Shown one piece after another: positions 51,630-60,649 of a stretch of DNA of 64,000 bases (position 1 is its first letter; every line of letters begins with the position of its first letter). Below the pieces are notes generated by a model that saw only the letters and a list, made by a program, of their open reading frames with translations, did not search any database and was not told where the DNA came from. Location: the NCBI RefSeq assembly GCF_000255295.1, contig NC_017030.1, positions 3,782,001 through 3,846,000 on the forward strand. The letters run 5' to 3'. Source of the stretch: Corallococcus coralloides DSM 2259. GTDB lineage: Bacteria; Myxococcota; Myxococcia; Myxococcales; Myxococcaceae. The translations under genes were made by a program, and so were the position numbers.

Positions 51630-51710
51630 CAGGCCGCGGGGACCTACTTCGTCGCGCACTACGCGGACACGGAGCCCGTGCCGGGCACCGTCTTCCCGGT
51701 GAGCCGCTGA
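51630..51710 (+). pseudogene. Short C-terminal gene remnant
   Basis: Directly after the response regulator stop, a frame reads QAAGTYFVAHYADTEPVPGT then VFPVSR and a stop at 51708-51710. No start codon or ribosome site precedes it. The text looks like the last strand region of a secreted protein, as though a larger gene was deleted. Evidence is weak. Confidence 0.3.
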
Positions 51711-51724
51711 GGCGCGAAAGGTCC

Positions 51725-52096
51725 TCAGCGCGTCTTCTTCTGGTACGCCTTCACCAACGCGTTCATGCGCCGCCCGCTCGGGTCCTCCTTGCGAGGATCA
51801 GCGACGACGAGCACCCACGTGCCCGAGACCACCGTGGAGCCGACGGCGTCGCCAATGAGCGCCCAGCCGGCCTCTTCCGCCTTCCGGGCCTGCTCCGCGC
51901 CATCGAAGAGGCACACCGTGGCCTCCAGGCCGCTCACCTTGCCGGCCTGGCACCTGCCGCCGGGCAGCTTCTCGCCGACGTCGGTGAAGCCGGAGGGCGA
52001 CTCACCCGCCGCCCTCCACGCGTCCAGCACCTCGTTCGCATTGCGGGAACATCCCGCCAGCAGCAAAGCCCCCAGCGCGAATCCCATGCGCCGCAT
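51725..52096 (-). CDS. Small lipoprotein of unknown function (123 aa)
   Basis: MRRMGFALGALLLAGCSRN gives a lipobox at Cys16. The mature part is a compact alpha/beta domain with CQAGKVSGLEATVCLFD (two Cys, likely a disulfide) and GTWVLVVADPRKEDPSGR. The start codon lies 2 nt after the stop of the His-rich protein on the same strand, so they form an operon. The family was not recognised. Confidence 0.65.
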   Translation of the reverse strand: MRRMGFALGALLLAGCSRNANEVLDAWRAAGESPSGFTDVGEKLPGGRCQAGKVSGLEATVCLFDGAEQARKAEEAGWALIGDAVGSTVVSGTWVLVVADPRKEDPSGRRMNALVKAYQKKTR

Positions 52097-52098
52097 GC

Positions 52099-52824
52099 TC
52101 AGTCCCGTCCCTTGTGCTTGTGTTTGTGCTTCTTGTGTTTGCCATGTCCATGGTCATGGTCATGGCCATGGTGATGGTCATCATCGTCGTCCTCCCGGAT
52201 GATGATGACCTCGCGGGAGGGGGGAGGCGGCCTGCCTCCGACCTTCACGTCCACGTCCACGTTCAGGCCCACCTGGATGATGGGGCCGTGGTACTGGGGC
52301 GGCGGCGCGAACGCCACCACCGGACGCGGCACGTTCCAGCCGCGATAGACCGTGTTGACCCGCACCCGCTTCGGGTTCTCCCGCTGGTACGCCTCGGGGT
52401 AGTCACCCGCGTAGAAGTGGACGTCCTCCTTGTCCACGAACTCCTGGCGCGGCGGCGGCTCGTAGGCGTGGTAGTGCGGCCCGTCGTGATAGCAGTACTC
52501 CACCACGTCCACGTCCACGTTGATTTCGACGAGCACGTTGAGCACCACCGGATGGTGCCCGTAGTAGGAGTGCCGGGGTCCCTCGTAGCCGAAGGGCGTG
52601 GGGTCTCCAATGAAGACATGGACGTTGTCGCGCGTGCGGTAGAGCGTGTCCGCGTACAACGGCGCGGCCGAGTGCACGTGCATGGATTCGAGGTGACACA
52701 GCCCGTCCCGGGGCTGCCCGGTGCGCGGGTGCATTCCCGCGTACCTCCACTGCTTCGCCTCGGCCGCGCTGGCGGCCATGAGCAGCAGCGCCGTGGCCAG
52801 CGGGGCCAGATTCCTGTGTGACAT
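52099..52824 (-). CDS. Secreted protein with a histidine/aspartate-rich metal-binding tail
   Basis: 241 residues from ATG at 52824 (gggag upstream). A signal peptide (LAPLATALLLMAASAAEA) is followed by a Tyr/His-rich body with HSYYGHHPVVLNVLVEINVDVDVVEYCYH, ending in a low-complexity tail (about 205-241) with five Asp followed by alternating His, Asp, Gly and Lys. Such tails chelate transition metals or calcium. It is the first gene of a two-gene operon with the small lipoprotein. Function unknown. Confidence 0.65.
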   Translation of the reverse strand: MSHRNLAPLATALLLMAASAAEAKQWRYAGMHPRTGQPRDGLCHLESMHVHSAAPLYADTLYRTRDNVHVFIGDPTPFGYEGPRHSYYGHHPVVLNVLVEINVDVDVVEYCYHDGPHYHAYEPPPRQEFVDKEDVHFYAGDYPEAYQRENPKRVRVNTVYRGWNVPRPVVAFAPPPQYHGPIIQVGLNVDVDVKVGGRPPPPSREVIIIREDDDDDHHHGHDHDHGHGKHKKHKHKHKGRD

Positions 52825-53213
52825 GGTGAGATTCTCCCTGGAGGCGGGCACGCTCCAGCCACTCCCTGACCCGGGGCCCCCGGGGGCGATCACATCCAGG
52901 CGCGTGGCCCGCATCCCCGGTGTCCGTGGAGGTGCTCCACGCGCATTCCGGCGACAGCAGGCTCGAAACATTGCGGTGCCGCGAAACCGCAGGAATCAAG
53001 AGGCTGTCTCGACTTTCGAACCTGCCCCTCCGTGCGCGGCCGGTGCTGGACACTTCCTCCGTCCAAACCCAGACGTCACGACCTGAGGAGGCAAGCGTCC
53101 AGGGCACATGGGAGTCCGGTCCTGGATGAGCGGCCGTTCCCTCGGGGGCATTGGGACGGTCCGCTTGCGCCCATACCCTTCCAGGCCACATCGACCTGAA
53201 GCGAGGACCCCCG
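52825..53213. promoter_or_regulatory. 389-bp divergent gap
   Basis: This separates the leftward His-rich protein gene from the rightward lipoprotein gene. Open frames here lack starts or conserved features. At about 52973-52993 tgcggt and accgca can pair around gccgcgaa, a weak hairpin. I see no other structure; both promoters are presumably inside. Confidence 0.4.
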
Positions 53214-54446
53214 ATGTCAAACCCCCGCTGCTCGTGCCGCTCTCGTTGGATCCATCTCCCGGTCTTGGTGCTCTCGCTGCTGCTGTGCAGTGCCTGTGAG
53301 GCCGTGGGCCGGATCGAGTCCCCTGAAGTGCAGGGCCTTCCCATGGAGCCTTCCTCCGCGCCCGAAGAGGAGGCGCTTCCTCCGTCTCCACCGGCGCTGC
53401 CTCCGACTCCCGCGGGGCTTCGCTCCGTCGCCGTCTGGGAGGGGATGTTCGTGGAGGCGTGGGGCCGTGAGCACATGCAGACCTTCCTGCCCTGGAGCAA
53501 CTCCCGCGACAGCTGGGACTTCTACAACCTCGCCTACGGCCTGGACGCCAACACGGCGATGTACCGGGCCACCGGGAAGCGGGCGTACCTGGACCGGGCC
53601 CTGCTCTACGTCAACAACATGGTGGCCTCCGCCCGCGTCTCGTCTTCGTTGCCCCAAAGCCAGTTCAAGGATGGGTACCTGGGCTGGACCTCGTCCCTGT
53701 CGTCCCCAGCCGGGCAGGAGGTGCCGCTGTATGAGAGCTATTGCTGGCGCTACGTGACGCGCATGCTGCGCATCATCCGCGAGACGCCGGACCTCTACGG
53801 CTCCGGCAACTACCGCAGGCAGTACGACCGGCTGCTGGCGTTCACGGAGCGGAACATCTTCGACAAGTGGTTCCTGCGCGGGGCGAACGACTTCGTCTAC
53901 CGCAACCGCACGCACATGGCCGCGCACTGGGCCTTCATCGCCATGGACCTGTCGCGGATGACCACCGACCCGGAGCGCAAGGCCCGCTACCTGGAGGTCT
54001 TCGACAACATCAACCACGGCATGCCGAACTTCCCGTCCTCCCTGCGCGACAAGCTGGCGCCCAACCCCGACCACCCGACGGCCTGGTTCTGGAACGACAA
54101 GTGGGACACCAACGCCCAGCCCGGCCAGGACGTGGCGCACGCGAACAACGTGCTGGCCTTCATCGTCGAGGCCCACGACGCGGGCATGGTGTGGACGGAC
54201 GCGGACATCCGCAGGTTCGTCGTGACGCTCAACACCGTCATCTGGCCCTCGCCCAGGGTCTATGCGGAGTACGTGGACGGCACCGGGCCGGGGGATGGCT
54301 GGTTCAACGACGGGCTGATGAAGCTGGGCCGCTACGACGTCAACCTCCAGCGCCGCCTGGAGCAGCATCGCGTGGGCCAGAACAGCCAGTTCTTCGCCAA
54401 CGGCGCGCTCAACGTGCGGATGCTGTCCGAACAAGCTGTGCAGTAG
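53214..54446 (+). CDS. Lipoprotein with predicted alpha/alpha-toroid domain
   Basis: 410 residues; ATG at 53214 with gcgaggacc ahead. The signal peptide ends in LLLCSACEA (lipobox Cys). A Pro/Glu linker (about 40-65) precedes a helical domain rich in Trp, Tyr and Asn: WSNSRDSWDFYNLAYGLD, YESYCWRYVTRMLRII, NRTHMAAHWAFIAMDLSRM and WFWNDKWDTNAQPGQD. The helical-hairpin periodicity is like six-hairpin glycosidases or lyases of the alpha/alpha-toroid class. No specific family or catalytic residue is assigned. A strong terminator follows. Confidence 0.6.
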   Translation: MSNPRCSCRSRWIHLPVLVLSLLLCSACEAVGRIESPEVQGLPMEPSSAPEEEALPPSPPALPPTPAGLRSVAVWEGMFVEAWGREHMQTFLPWSNSRDSWDFYNLAYGLDANTAMYRATGKRAYLDRALLYVNNMVASARVSSSLPQSQFKDGYLGWTSSLSSPAGQEVPLYESYCWRYVTRMLRIIRETPDLYGSGNYRRQYDRLLAFTERNIFDKWFLRGANDFVYRNRTHMAAHWAFIAMDLSRMTTDPERKARYLEVFDNINHGMPNFPSSLRDKLAPNPDHPTAWFWNDKWDTNAQPGQDVAHANNVLAFIVEAHDAGMVWTDADIRRFVVTLNTVIWPSPRVYAEYVDGTGPGDGWFNDGLMKLGRYDVNLQRRLEQHRVGQNSQFFANGALNVRMLSEQAVQ

Positions 54447-54460
54447 GTGGGGGAGGGGGG

Positions 54461-54488
54461 GCCCCGTCCTCGGAAAAGAGGACGGGGC
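54461..54488. terminator. Intrinsic terminator between lipoprotein and MFS genes
   Basis: gccccgtcctc (54461-54471) pairs with gaggacggggc (54478-54488), perfect 11-bp stem and 6-nt loop ggaaaa, followed by gcggtttt. This is the clearest terminator in the window and lies 15 nt after the stop. Confidence 0.85.
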
Positions 54489-54503
54489 GCGGTTTTGGCA
54501 CCG

Positions 54504-55760
54504 TCAGCGGGCCGCCCGGGCCGCCGGGAACAGGCGGACCAGCAGGGCCGCCAGCGCGGAAGCCGTCGCCAGCAGCGTCACGCCCACCCAGCCCCAGCGG
54601 GCCAGGACCAGGCTGCCGCTCGCCGCGCCCACGGACATGCCGGCGAACACACCGACGAACAGCACCGCGTTGAGGCGGCTGCGGGCGGCGGGCTCGATGC
54701 CGAAGACGAGCGTCTGATGCGCCACGAGCGTCACCTGCGCCCCCAGGTCGAAGCCAATCGCGCTGGCGCCAATCAGCCACAGCCGGTGATGGGGCTCCAG
54801 CCACGGCGCCGCGAACATCGTGGCGAAGGAGAGGACGGTCAGTGCGGCGCCCAGGCGCGTGACGACCTCCGGCCCGTAGCGATCCGCGATGCGGCCCGCC
54901 ACCGGCGCGCCCAACGCTCCCGCCGCGCCCGCGAGCCCGAAGGCGCCGGCCGCCGCGCTCCCCAGGTGGAACGGGGCGCCATGCAGCATCACGGCGAGGG
55001 TGGACCAGAACGCGCTGAAGCCAATGGAGATGAGCCCCTGGGCCAGCGCCGCCCGGCGCAGGGCGCCATGCTTGCGCCACAGGCCGGCCAGCGAGCCGAG
55101 CAGCGCGCCGTAGGAGAGCGTGTTCGTGGGGTGGAAGCGGGGCAGGCCGCGCCAGGCCGCCACGCCGACGAAGGCCACGCTGGCGGCGGCGACCATGAAC
55201 ATGGCGCGCCAGCCGAAGCGCTCGGCCACCACGCCGCTGATGACGCGGGACAGGAGGATGCCGAGCAGCAGGCCCGTCATCACCGTGCCCACCACCTTGC
55301 CGCGCTCGCGCTCGCGCTCGGAGGCCAGGGTCGCGGCGGCGGGGACGATGTCCTGCGCCACGGTCGCCGTCAGGCCCACGGCGAAGCTCACCACCAGGAG
55401 CAGCTGGATGTCCGGGGCCAGGCCGCCCAGGAGCAGGGCCCCGCTCAGCAGCGCGGCCTTGATGAGGATGATGCGGCGCCGGTCGAAGCGGTCGCCCAGC
55501 GGCGTCAGCAGCAGGATGCCCAGCGCGTAGCCCAGCTGCGTGAGCATGGGCACCAGGCCCACCGCGGTGTCGGAGGCGCCGAGGGTGGACCCCATCACCC
55601 CCAGCATCGGCTGGCTGTAATAGATCGCTGCCACCGACAGGCCGGCGCTCGCGGCCAGCAGCAGCCGCAGGCCGTGCGACAGGGAGGTGCTGGCGGCGGA
55701 GGCCGGTGAGGGGAGGACGCCGCTTCCGGCGGTTCCATGTACGGCGCGAATGAAGGACAT
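54504..55760 (-). CDS. MFS transporter (YnfM/arabinose-exporter-like)
   Basis: 418 residues from ATG at 55760 (gaggtga just ahead). Twelve hydrophobic helices are readable. The loop 2-3 motif is LGDRFDRRRIILIK, the MFS signature, and a second, weaker copy is GRIADRYGPEVV. Drug- or sugar-exporter type. It diverges from a LysR gene across 123 bp containing a T-N11-A box. The physiological substrate is unknown. Confidence 0.85.
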   Translation of the reverse strand: MSFIRAVHGTAGSGVLPSPASAASTSLSHGLRLLLAASAGLSVAAIYYSQPMLGVMGSTLGASDTAVGLVPMLTQLGYALGILLLTPLGDRFDRRRIILIKAALLSGALLLGGLAPDIQLLLVVSFAVGLTATVAQDIVPAAATLASERERERGKVVGTVMTGLLLGILLSRVISGVVAERFGWRAMFMVAAASVAFVGVAAWRGLPRFHPTNTLSYGALLGSLAGLWRKHGALRRAALAQGLISIGFSAFWSTLAVMLHGAPFHLGSAAAGAFGLAGAAGALGAPVAGRIADRYGPEVVTRLGAALTVLSFATMFAAPWLEPHHRLWLIGASAIGFDLGAQVTLVAHQTLVFGIEPAARSRLNAVLFVGVFAGMSVGAASGSLVLARWGWVGVTLLATASALAALLVRLFPAARAAR

Positions 55761-55844
55761 GATGTTCACCTCGGGTGATGCGCGATGAGGTGACAGTGCG
55801 CCAGAGGAGGATGGGACGGTAGACGCGTGCTCCGTACAGCGGTT

Positions 55845-55859
55845 ATACGCGGTGCGTAT
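55845..55859. promoter_or_regulatory. LysR T-N11-A box
   Basis: atacgcggtgcgtat: perfect 6-bp arms around GGT, containing the canonical T-N11-A. It lies 24 bp before the LysR start and about 85 bp before the MFS start. Confidence 0.75.
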
Positions 55860-55883
55860 CACCCTCTCTGGGAGCAGGCCCGC

Positions 55884-56864
55884 ATGCCCACCCCTTCGAA
55901 GCCGGCCCGGCGGCGCGGCTCCCCGCCGAAGCTTTCCGTGTCCGCCAGCGCCGACCGGCTGGAGCTGATGCAGACGTTCATCCGCATCGTGGACGCCGGG
56001 AGCCTGTCCTCCGCCGCCGCGCAGCTGGGCACCACGCAGCCGACGGTGAGCCGCCGGCTCCAGGCGCTGGAGCGCTCACTGGGGCTGCGGCTGCTCCAGC
56101 GCTCCACCCACGCCATGAAGCTCACCGAGGACGGGACGCGCTGCTACGAGCGGGCGAAGGAACTGCTGGCCAGCTGGGACATGTTCGAGTCCGACCTGCG
56201 CGGCGCGAGCGACGAACCGGAGGGCAGGCTGCGGGTCGTGGTGCCACACGCGTTCGGGCAGGAGCTGCTGGTGGCGCCGCTGACGGAATACCTGGGCCGT
56301 TACCCGCGGGTCTCCGTCGAATGGCTGCTGCATGACCGGCCGGTGGACTTCATCGCGGACGGCATCGACTGCGCGATCCACGTCGGCGAGGTGCAGGACC
56401 CCAGCGTGGTGGCGAGCCGCGTGGCGGAGGTGCCTCGCATCGTCGTGGCCGCGCCGTCGGTGCTGGCGGGAGGCCCCGTGCCAGAGCATCCGGACGCGCT
56501 CGCGAGGCTGCCCTGGCTGTCCCTGCGCACGTTCTATCGCAACGAAATTGCGCTGACCCATGTGGCCACCGGCGAGGTCCAGCCCATCGTCTTCCAGCCG
56601 CGCGTGAGCACGGACAGCCTCTACGCCCTGCGCAGCGCCGCGGTGAAGGGCCTGGGCGTCTGCGTGGGTTCGTCCTGGGTGCTCCAGGAGGACCTCCAGC
56701 GCGGCCGGCTCCTGCACCTGGTGCCGCGATGGCAGGCCGCGCCGCTGCCCATGTTCCTGATCTATCCAGCCGCGCGCTTCCATCCGGCGAGGCTGCGCAG
56801 GTTCGTGGAGTGGATGCGGGAAAGGATTCCGGCGGCCCTGGCGGTGGCCACGCGCAGGGGATGA
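55884..56864 (+). CDS. LysR-family regulator of the divergent MFS gene
   Basis: 326 residues from ATG at 55884; 57 upstream bases are also open but lie over the T-N11-A box. The HTH (about 27-88) reads LELMQTFIRIVDAGSLSSAAAQLGTTQPTVSRRLQALERSLG over its two halves, and the substrate-binding domain has VVPHAFGQELLVAPLTEYL and VASRVAEVPRIVVAAPSVL. It resembles CrgA/AaeR-type LysR proteins that control an adjacent exporter. Confidence 0.85.
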   Translation: MPTPSKPARRRGSPPKLSVSASADRLELMQTFIRIVDAGSLSSAAAQLGTTQPTVSRRLQALERSLGLRLLQRSTHAMKLTEDGTRCYERAKELLASWDMFESDLRGASDEPEGRLRVVVPHAFGQELLVAPLTEYLGRYPRVSVEWLLHDRPVDFIADGIDCAIHVGEVQDPSVVASRVAEVPRIVVAAPSVLAGGPVPEHPDALARLPWLSLRTFYRNEIALTHVATGEVQPIVFQPRVSTDSLYALRSAAVKGLGVCVGSSWVLQEDLQRGRLLHLVPRWQAAPLPMFLIYPAARFHPARLRRFVEWMRERIPAALAVATRRG

Positions 56865-56870
56865 GCCGGC

Positions 56871-58007
56871 CTATTCCCTTCGGGTGGTGGGCACGAGCCC
56901 GTAGAGGGTGGTGATCTCCCGGGAGCGCGCGGCGTGCAGGGGGTCCGCCTTGTCCTTCGCCTTGGAGTGCCGTGCCGGGGTGGACTCCTTCCACACCACC
57001 GTCAGGCCGCAGCGCTCGAACTGCTCCTCGAGCCACCCGGGCGGACGCAGGCCCAGCAGCACCGCCAGGTCCGAAAGGATGAGCAAGCCCTCTCCCCCCG
57101 GGTTCAGCGCGGCGGGGAGCCCTTCGAGGAAGCGGCGCAGGAACTGGCTGTCCTCGTCGAACACCGCGCGGTCCACCCGGTTCTTGGGGGGCTCGGGGAT
57201 CCACGGCGGGTTGCAGACGACGAGGTCCGCCTTTCCTTCCGGAAACAGGTCCCCCTCCGTCACCTGGAAGCGCTGGGAGAGCCCGAGCCGCTCCGCGTTC
57301 TCCCGTGCGCACGCCACCGCGCGGGAGTCGCAGTCCGTGGCCTGCACGAACGCCGCTCCCTGCTGTAGGAGCAGGAAGGAGAGCACGCCAGTGCCGGTGC
57401 CCACGTCGAACACGCGTTGGCCGTTCACATCCGGTACCGCCGCCAGCAGCTCCACGTAGTCCGTGCGCGTGGGCAGGTAGACGCCGTAGTGCGGATGGAT
57501 CAGCCCCTTCAGCCCCGGGACCGCCAGGCCCTTGCGCCGCCACTCCGCGGCCCCGAGCATGCCGAGCAGCTGCTTGAGCGGCACGACGGTGAAGTCCTCC
57601 GTGGGCTCGCCCCAGACCTGCCGGCACGCCTCCGCGACGTCCGGCGCGCGCGCGAGGTCCAGGCGGTAGCCGCGGTCCAGCGCGACGACGATGCGCGACA
57701 GCGTCGCGTGCTCCTGCTGCCGCGCGCGGCGTTCGGCCCGGAACGCCTCCAGCGGTGTGCGGGCCTGCCAGGGCCGTTCGAGCCGCCGGCCCAGCGCGCC
57801 CAGCAGCTGCTTCGCATTGTGGAAGTCGCCGGTGTAGCGCAGGAACTCGCCCCGGCGGACGCGCTTGAGCGCGGTGTCGGCGCTGAGCCCGTCGTCCACG
57901 GGCGACAGGCGCGTGGGCGCGGGCTCGTCACTCTCCGAGTGCCAGGTGAACGCGGCGCCGGGCGGAAACTCGAAAGGAGAGGTGGTGGGGCGGCGGGGGC
58001 GATCCAT
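56871..58007 (-). CDS. Class I SAM-dependent methyltransferase (HemK/PrmC-like NPPW motif)
   Basis: 378 residues; ATG at 58007. The N-terminal region (about 1-175) is a family-specific helical extension. The Rossmann core has VFDVGTGTGVLSFLLLQQGA (SAM motif I) and VVCNPPWIPEP, the (N/D)PPY/W motif of enzymes that methylate amide or exocyclic amino nitrogens. Substrate unknown: RNA, DNA or protein glutamine are all possible. It is the second gene of a leftward pair with the endonuclease V homologue, 31 nt apart. Confidence 0.8.
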   Translation of the reverse strand: MDRPRRPTTSPFEFPPGAAFTWHSESDEPAPTRLSPVDDGLSADTALKRVRRGEFLRYTGDFHNAKQLLGALGRRLERPWQARTPLEAFRAERRARQQEHATLSRIVVALDRGYRLDLARAPDVAEACRQVWGEPTEDFTVVPLKQLLGMLGAAEWRRKGLAVPGLKGLIHPHYGVYLPTRTDYVELLAAVPDVNGQRVFDVGTGTGVLSFLLLQQGAAFVQATDCDSRAVACARENAERLGLSQRFQVTEGDLFPEGKADLVVCNPPWIPEPPKNRVDRAVFDEDSQFLRRFLEGLPAALNPGGEGLLILSDLAVLLGLRPPGWLEEQFERCGLTVVWKESTPARHSKAKDKADPLHAARSREITTLYGLVPTTRRE

Positions 58008-58038
58008 GGCCCTGGGGTAGCACGTCCTCGTCCCTCAG

Positions 58039-58533
58039 TCAGGACTCACGGCACAGCCGGTCCACGAACTTCAACATCGTCGGCAGGCGCGATGATCCAT
58101 GCATCCGCCGGATGTGCTCCGCGGCGGTCGCGGTCTCCATTCCGATGGCGGTGATGAGCAGGGGACGCAGGCTCTGCCCCCGCACGATGGGCAGGGCCGA
58201 ACCGGTGGTGACGTAGGGCGTCTTGGCCACGCCGATGACGGGCACCGAGCGGCAGAGCGCCTCGTACAGGTGCGCGCCCAGGCCGGGCACGCCCTCCCCG
58301 AGCCACACGTAGCCATCAACGACGATGGCCTCCAGCGGCTCCTGCACGTCGGCGAGCACCCGCAGCAGGTGCGGCAACTCGCGGCGGTAGAACTGACCCG
58401 GCTCGTAGGGGGCCGCGATGGGTCCCCGGTCCACCAAGTGCGCGGCCTCCGTGGAGTCCGTCCACCCACGGAAGAGGACACACGCGGCCACGGTGACATC
58501 GGGGCGGTAGTCCACGTCCACACAGGCGAGCAT
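58039..58533 (-). CDS. Endonuclease V-like protein with divergent substrate loops
   Basis: 164 residues from ATG at 58533. The fold is recognisable from CVDVDYRPDVT (first catalytic Asp), PYEPGQFYRRELPHLL (metal-binding Glu; usual PYIPG reads PYEPG), VVDGYVWLGEGVPGLGAHLY (second Asp) and VIGVAKT. The usual HPR and ASHFG loop is replaced by GEGVPGLGAHLY. Family members cut inosine-containing DNA or RNA; the altered wedge and loop suggest different substrate specificity. It is the first gene of a leftward pair with a methyltransferase, consistent with nucleic acid repair or modification. Confidence 0.7.
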   Translation of the reverse strand: MLACVDVDYRPDVTVAACVLFRGWTDSTEAAHLVDRGPIAAPYEPGQFYRRELPHLLRVLADVQEPLEAIVVDGYVWLGEGVPGLGAHLYEALCRSVPVIGVAKTPYVTTGSALPIVRGQSLRPLLITAIGMETATAAEHIRRMHGSSRLPTMLKFVDRLCRES

Positions 58534-58663
58534 CCGGATCTCCTCGGGCGTCCTCCACGCTACCGCTGATCCACCAGACACTGGAGCCCTCAACTCAAGG
58601 TTGGTTATTTCCTGATTTAAGGTCTTTGCTTTGAATGCGAATTTTCCTGCCGGAGGAGTCCAG

Positions 58664-60619
58664 ATGATGAGGCGCGCGGTGGTGTTGCAGGCGGTGTGTC
58701 TGCTGGGAGTCGCGGGGACGGCCGGAGCGGTGACGCCCACGAACGTGACGAAGGTGGCGCGGGTGACGGGCGCCACGCCAGCGGGTGAGACGCTTCCCAA
58801 TCCGAACCAGACGCACACGAACTACGAGGTGTACGGCACGGACCTGGGCATCGTCTGGGACAAGGGCGGCGGCGAGGTGTTCGTCCTGTTCGGGGACACC
58901 TTTGGCGCGGGCTGGTGCGGCAACGGCGGGTGCGGCGGCGGCTGGCGCAGCAACGTGCTGGCGCGCTCGGCGGACACCACGCTGTCCAATGGCCTGTCCT
59001 TCACTACGATGATCCAGGACCGCACCCGCCACGCGAAGGAGGTGCTGGCGTCCCGGAAGGTGGACAACGACGAGATGACCGTCATCCCCACCGCGGGCGT
59101 CAGCGTGGGGACGCGCCACTACATCCACTACATGTCCGTGAAGCACTGGGGCGACCCGGGGCAGTGGACGACCAATTATTCGGGCATCGCGTACTCGGAC
59201 GACAACGGACAGAACTGGGTGAAGCACCCGTCGGCGCGCTGGGTGAACAACGCGTCCTTCACGAATCCCTTCCAGATGGGCGCCTTCGTGAAGAACGGCG
59301 GCTTCGTCTACCTGTACGCCACGCCCAACGGGCGCTTCGGCAACGTGCACCTGGCGCGAGTGCCGGAGGGCGCGCTGCTGGACATCAACGCGTACCGGTA
59401 CTGGGACGGCAACGGCTGGTCCGCGTCCCAGGCCGCGGCGCGGCCGGTGGTCATTGGCATCGCGGGGGAGTTGTCCGTCGCCTACAACGCCGCGCTGGGC
59501 CGCTTCCTGATGACGTATCTCAACGAGCACCGGCAGGCCGTGGTGATGCGCGATGCGGGCACGCCCACCGGCCCGTGGAGCGGGGAGAAGCTGCTGGCCA
59601 CCGGTGCCGCCTTCCCCGGCGTCTACAACGGCTTCATCCACCCGTGGGGCAACAGCGCCAGCGAGCTGTACTTCATCACCTCGCAGTGGACGCCCTACAA
59701 CACGTTCCTGATGCGCGCGACGCTCACGGCCGACGCGGAGGGCAACAACCTGCTGTCCGAGCCGGGCTTCGAGACGCAAGCCGCGACGCCGACGATGGCG
59801 CCCTGGTACCTGGCGGGCGCGGGCGGCATCGACCGGGCGATGGGCAACGCGCGCTCCGGCCAGGACAACGGCTTCGTGCGCGCGTCCAGCGGCTGGAACG
59901 CGCTCAAGCAGAGCGTCGTGGTGCAGCCGTACACGGACTACACCCTCAAGGGCTGGCTGCGCTCCTCGTCCAACACCACCCGGGGCTACTTCGGCGCGCG
60001 CGCCGCGGGCAATGGCCCCATCCTGGGGGAGTCGCAGTACGGCTCGCTGCCGTCCTGGTCGGAGCGCACCGTCACGTTCAACTCCGGCGCGAACACCGTC
60101 GTGGAGGTGTACGGCGGCGTGTGGGCGGACTCGGGCGACACGTGGGCGCAGCTGGACGACGTGAGCCTCACGCGGGGCGCGAACCTGGTGGCACAGGGCG
60201 GCTTCGAACAGCAGCCGTCCTCCACCGCCACCTCGCCCTGGTACGTGCAGGGCAACGGCGGCGTCGACCGGGGACTGGGCTTCGCGCGCACCGGCGCCAA
60301 CAACGGCTTCGTGCGCAACAACACCGGCTGGAACGCGCTCAAGCAGGAGGTCGCGGTGACACCCAACACCGTCTACACGCTGACGGGTTGGGTGAAGACG
60401 TCCTCCAACCAGAACGACGGCTACTTCGGCGCGCGCGTGCTCAACGCCGGCCCCATCCTCAACGAGGTGCACCTGACGCAGCCGCTGGGCAGCTACACGC
60501 TCCAGTCCGTCACCTTCAACTCAGGAGGCAACCACAGCGTGGAGGTGTACGCCGGAACCTGGGCGAACACGGGCGACACCTGGTTGCAGGTGGATGACGT
60601 GGCGCTGGTCCGAAACTGA
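58664..60619 (+). CDS. Secreted DUF4185 protein with two carbohydrate-binding-like modules
   Basis: 651 residues from ATG at 58664, preceded by ggaggag at 58652-58658. The signal peptide (AVVLQAVCLLGVAGTAGA) is followed by a DUF4185 domain (about 25-360) with YGTDLGIVWDKGGGEVFVLF and SNVLARSADTTLSNGLSF, a beta-propeller-like fold resembling glycosidase families. Two homologous CBM_4_9-like domains follow (about 365-510 and 515-651): LLSEPGFETQ and LVAQGGFEQQ, each with GWNALKQ and PWY(L/V). Probably an exported polysaccharide-active protein. The leader is AT-rich. Confidence 0.8.
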   Translation: MMRRAVVLQAVCLLGVAGTAGAVTPTNVTKVARVTGATPAGETLPNPNQTHTNYEVYGTDLGIVWDKGGGEVFVLFGDTFGAGWCGNGGCGGGWRSNVLARSADTTLSNGLSFTTMIQDRTRHAKEVLASRKVDNDEMTVIPTAGVSVGTRHYIHYMSVKHWGDPGQWTTNYSGIAYSDDNGQNWVKHPSARWVNNASFTNPFQMGAFVKNGGFVYLYATPNGRFGNVHLARVPEGALLDINAYRYWDGNGWSASQAAARPVVIGIAGELSVAYNAALGRFLMTYLNEHRQAVVMRDAGTPTGPWSGEKLLATGAAFPGVYNGFIHPWGNSASELYFITSQWTPYNTFLMRATLTADAEGNNLLSEPGFETQAATPTMAPWYLAGAGGIDRAMGNARSGQDNGFVRASSGWNALKQSVVVQPYTDYTLKGWLRSSSNTTRGYFGARAAGNGPILGESQYGSLPSWSERTVTFNSGANTVVEVYGGVWADSGDTWAQLDDVSLTRGANLVAQGGFEQQPSSTATSPWYVQGNGGVDRGLGFARTGANNGFVRNNTGWNALKQEVAVTPNTVYTLTGWVKTSSNQNDGYFGARVLNAGPILNEVHLTQPLGSYTLQSVTFNSGGNHSVEVYAGTWANTGDTWLQVDDVALVRN

Positions 60620-60649
60620 AGGCCGCGCGCGCCTGGCTGTTTCGGGGCC

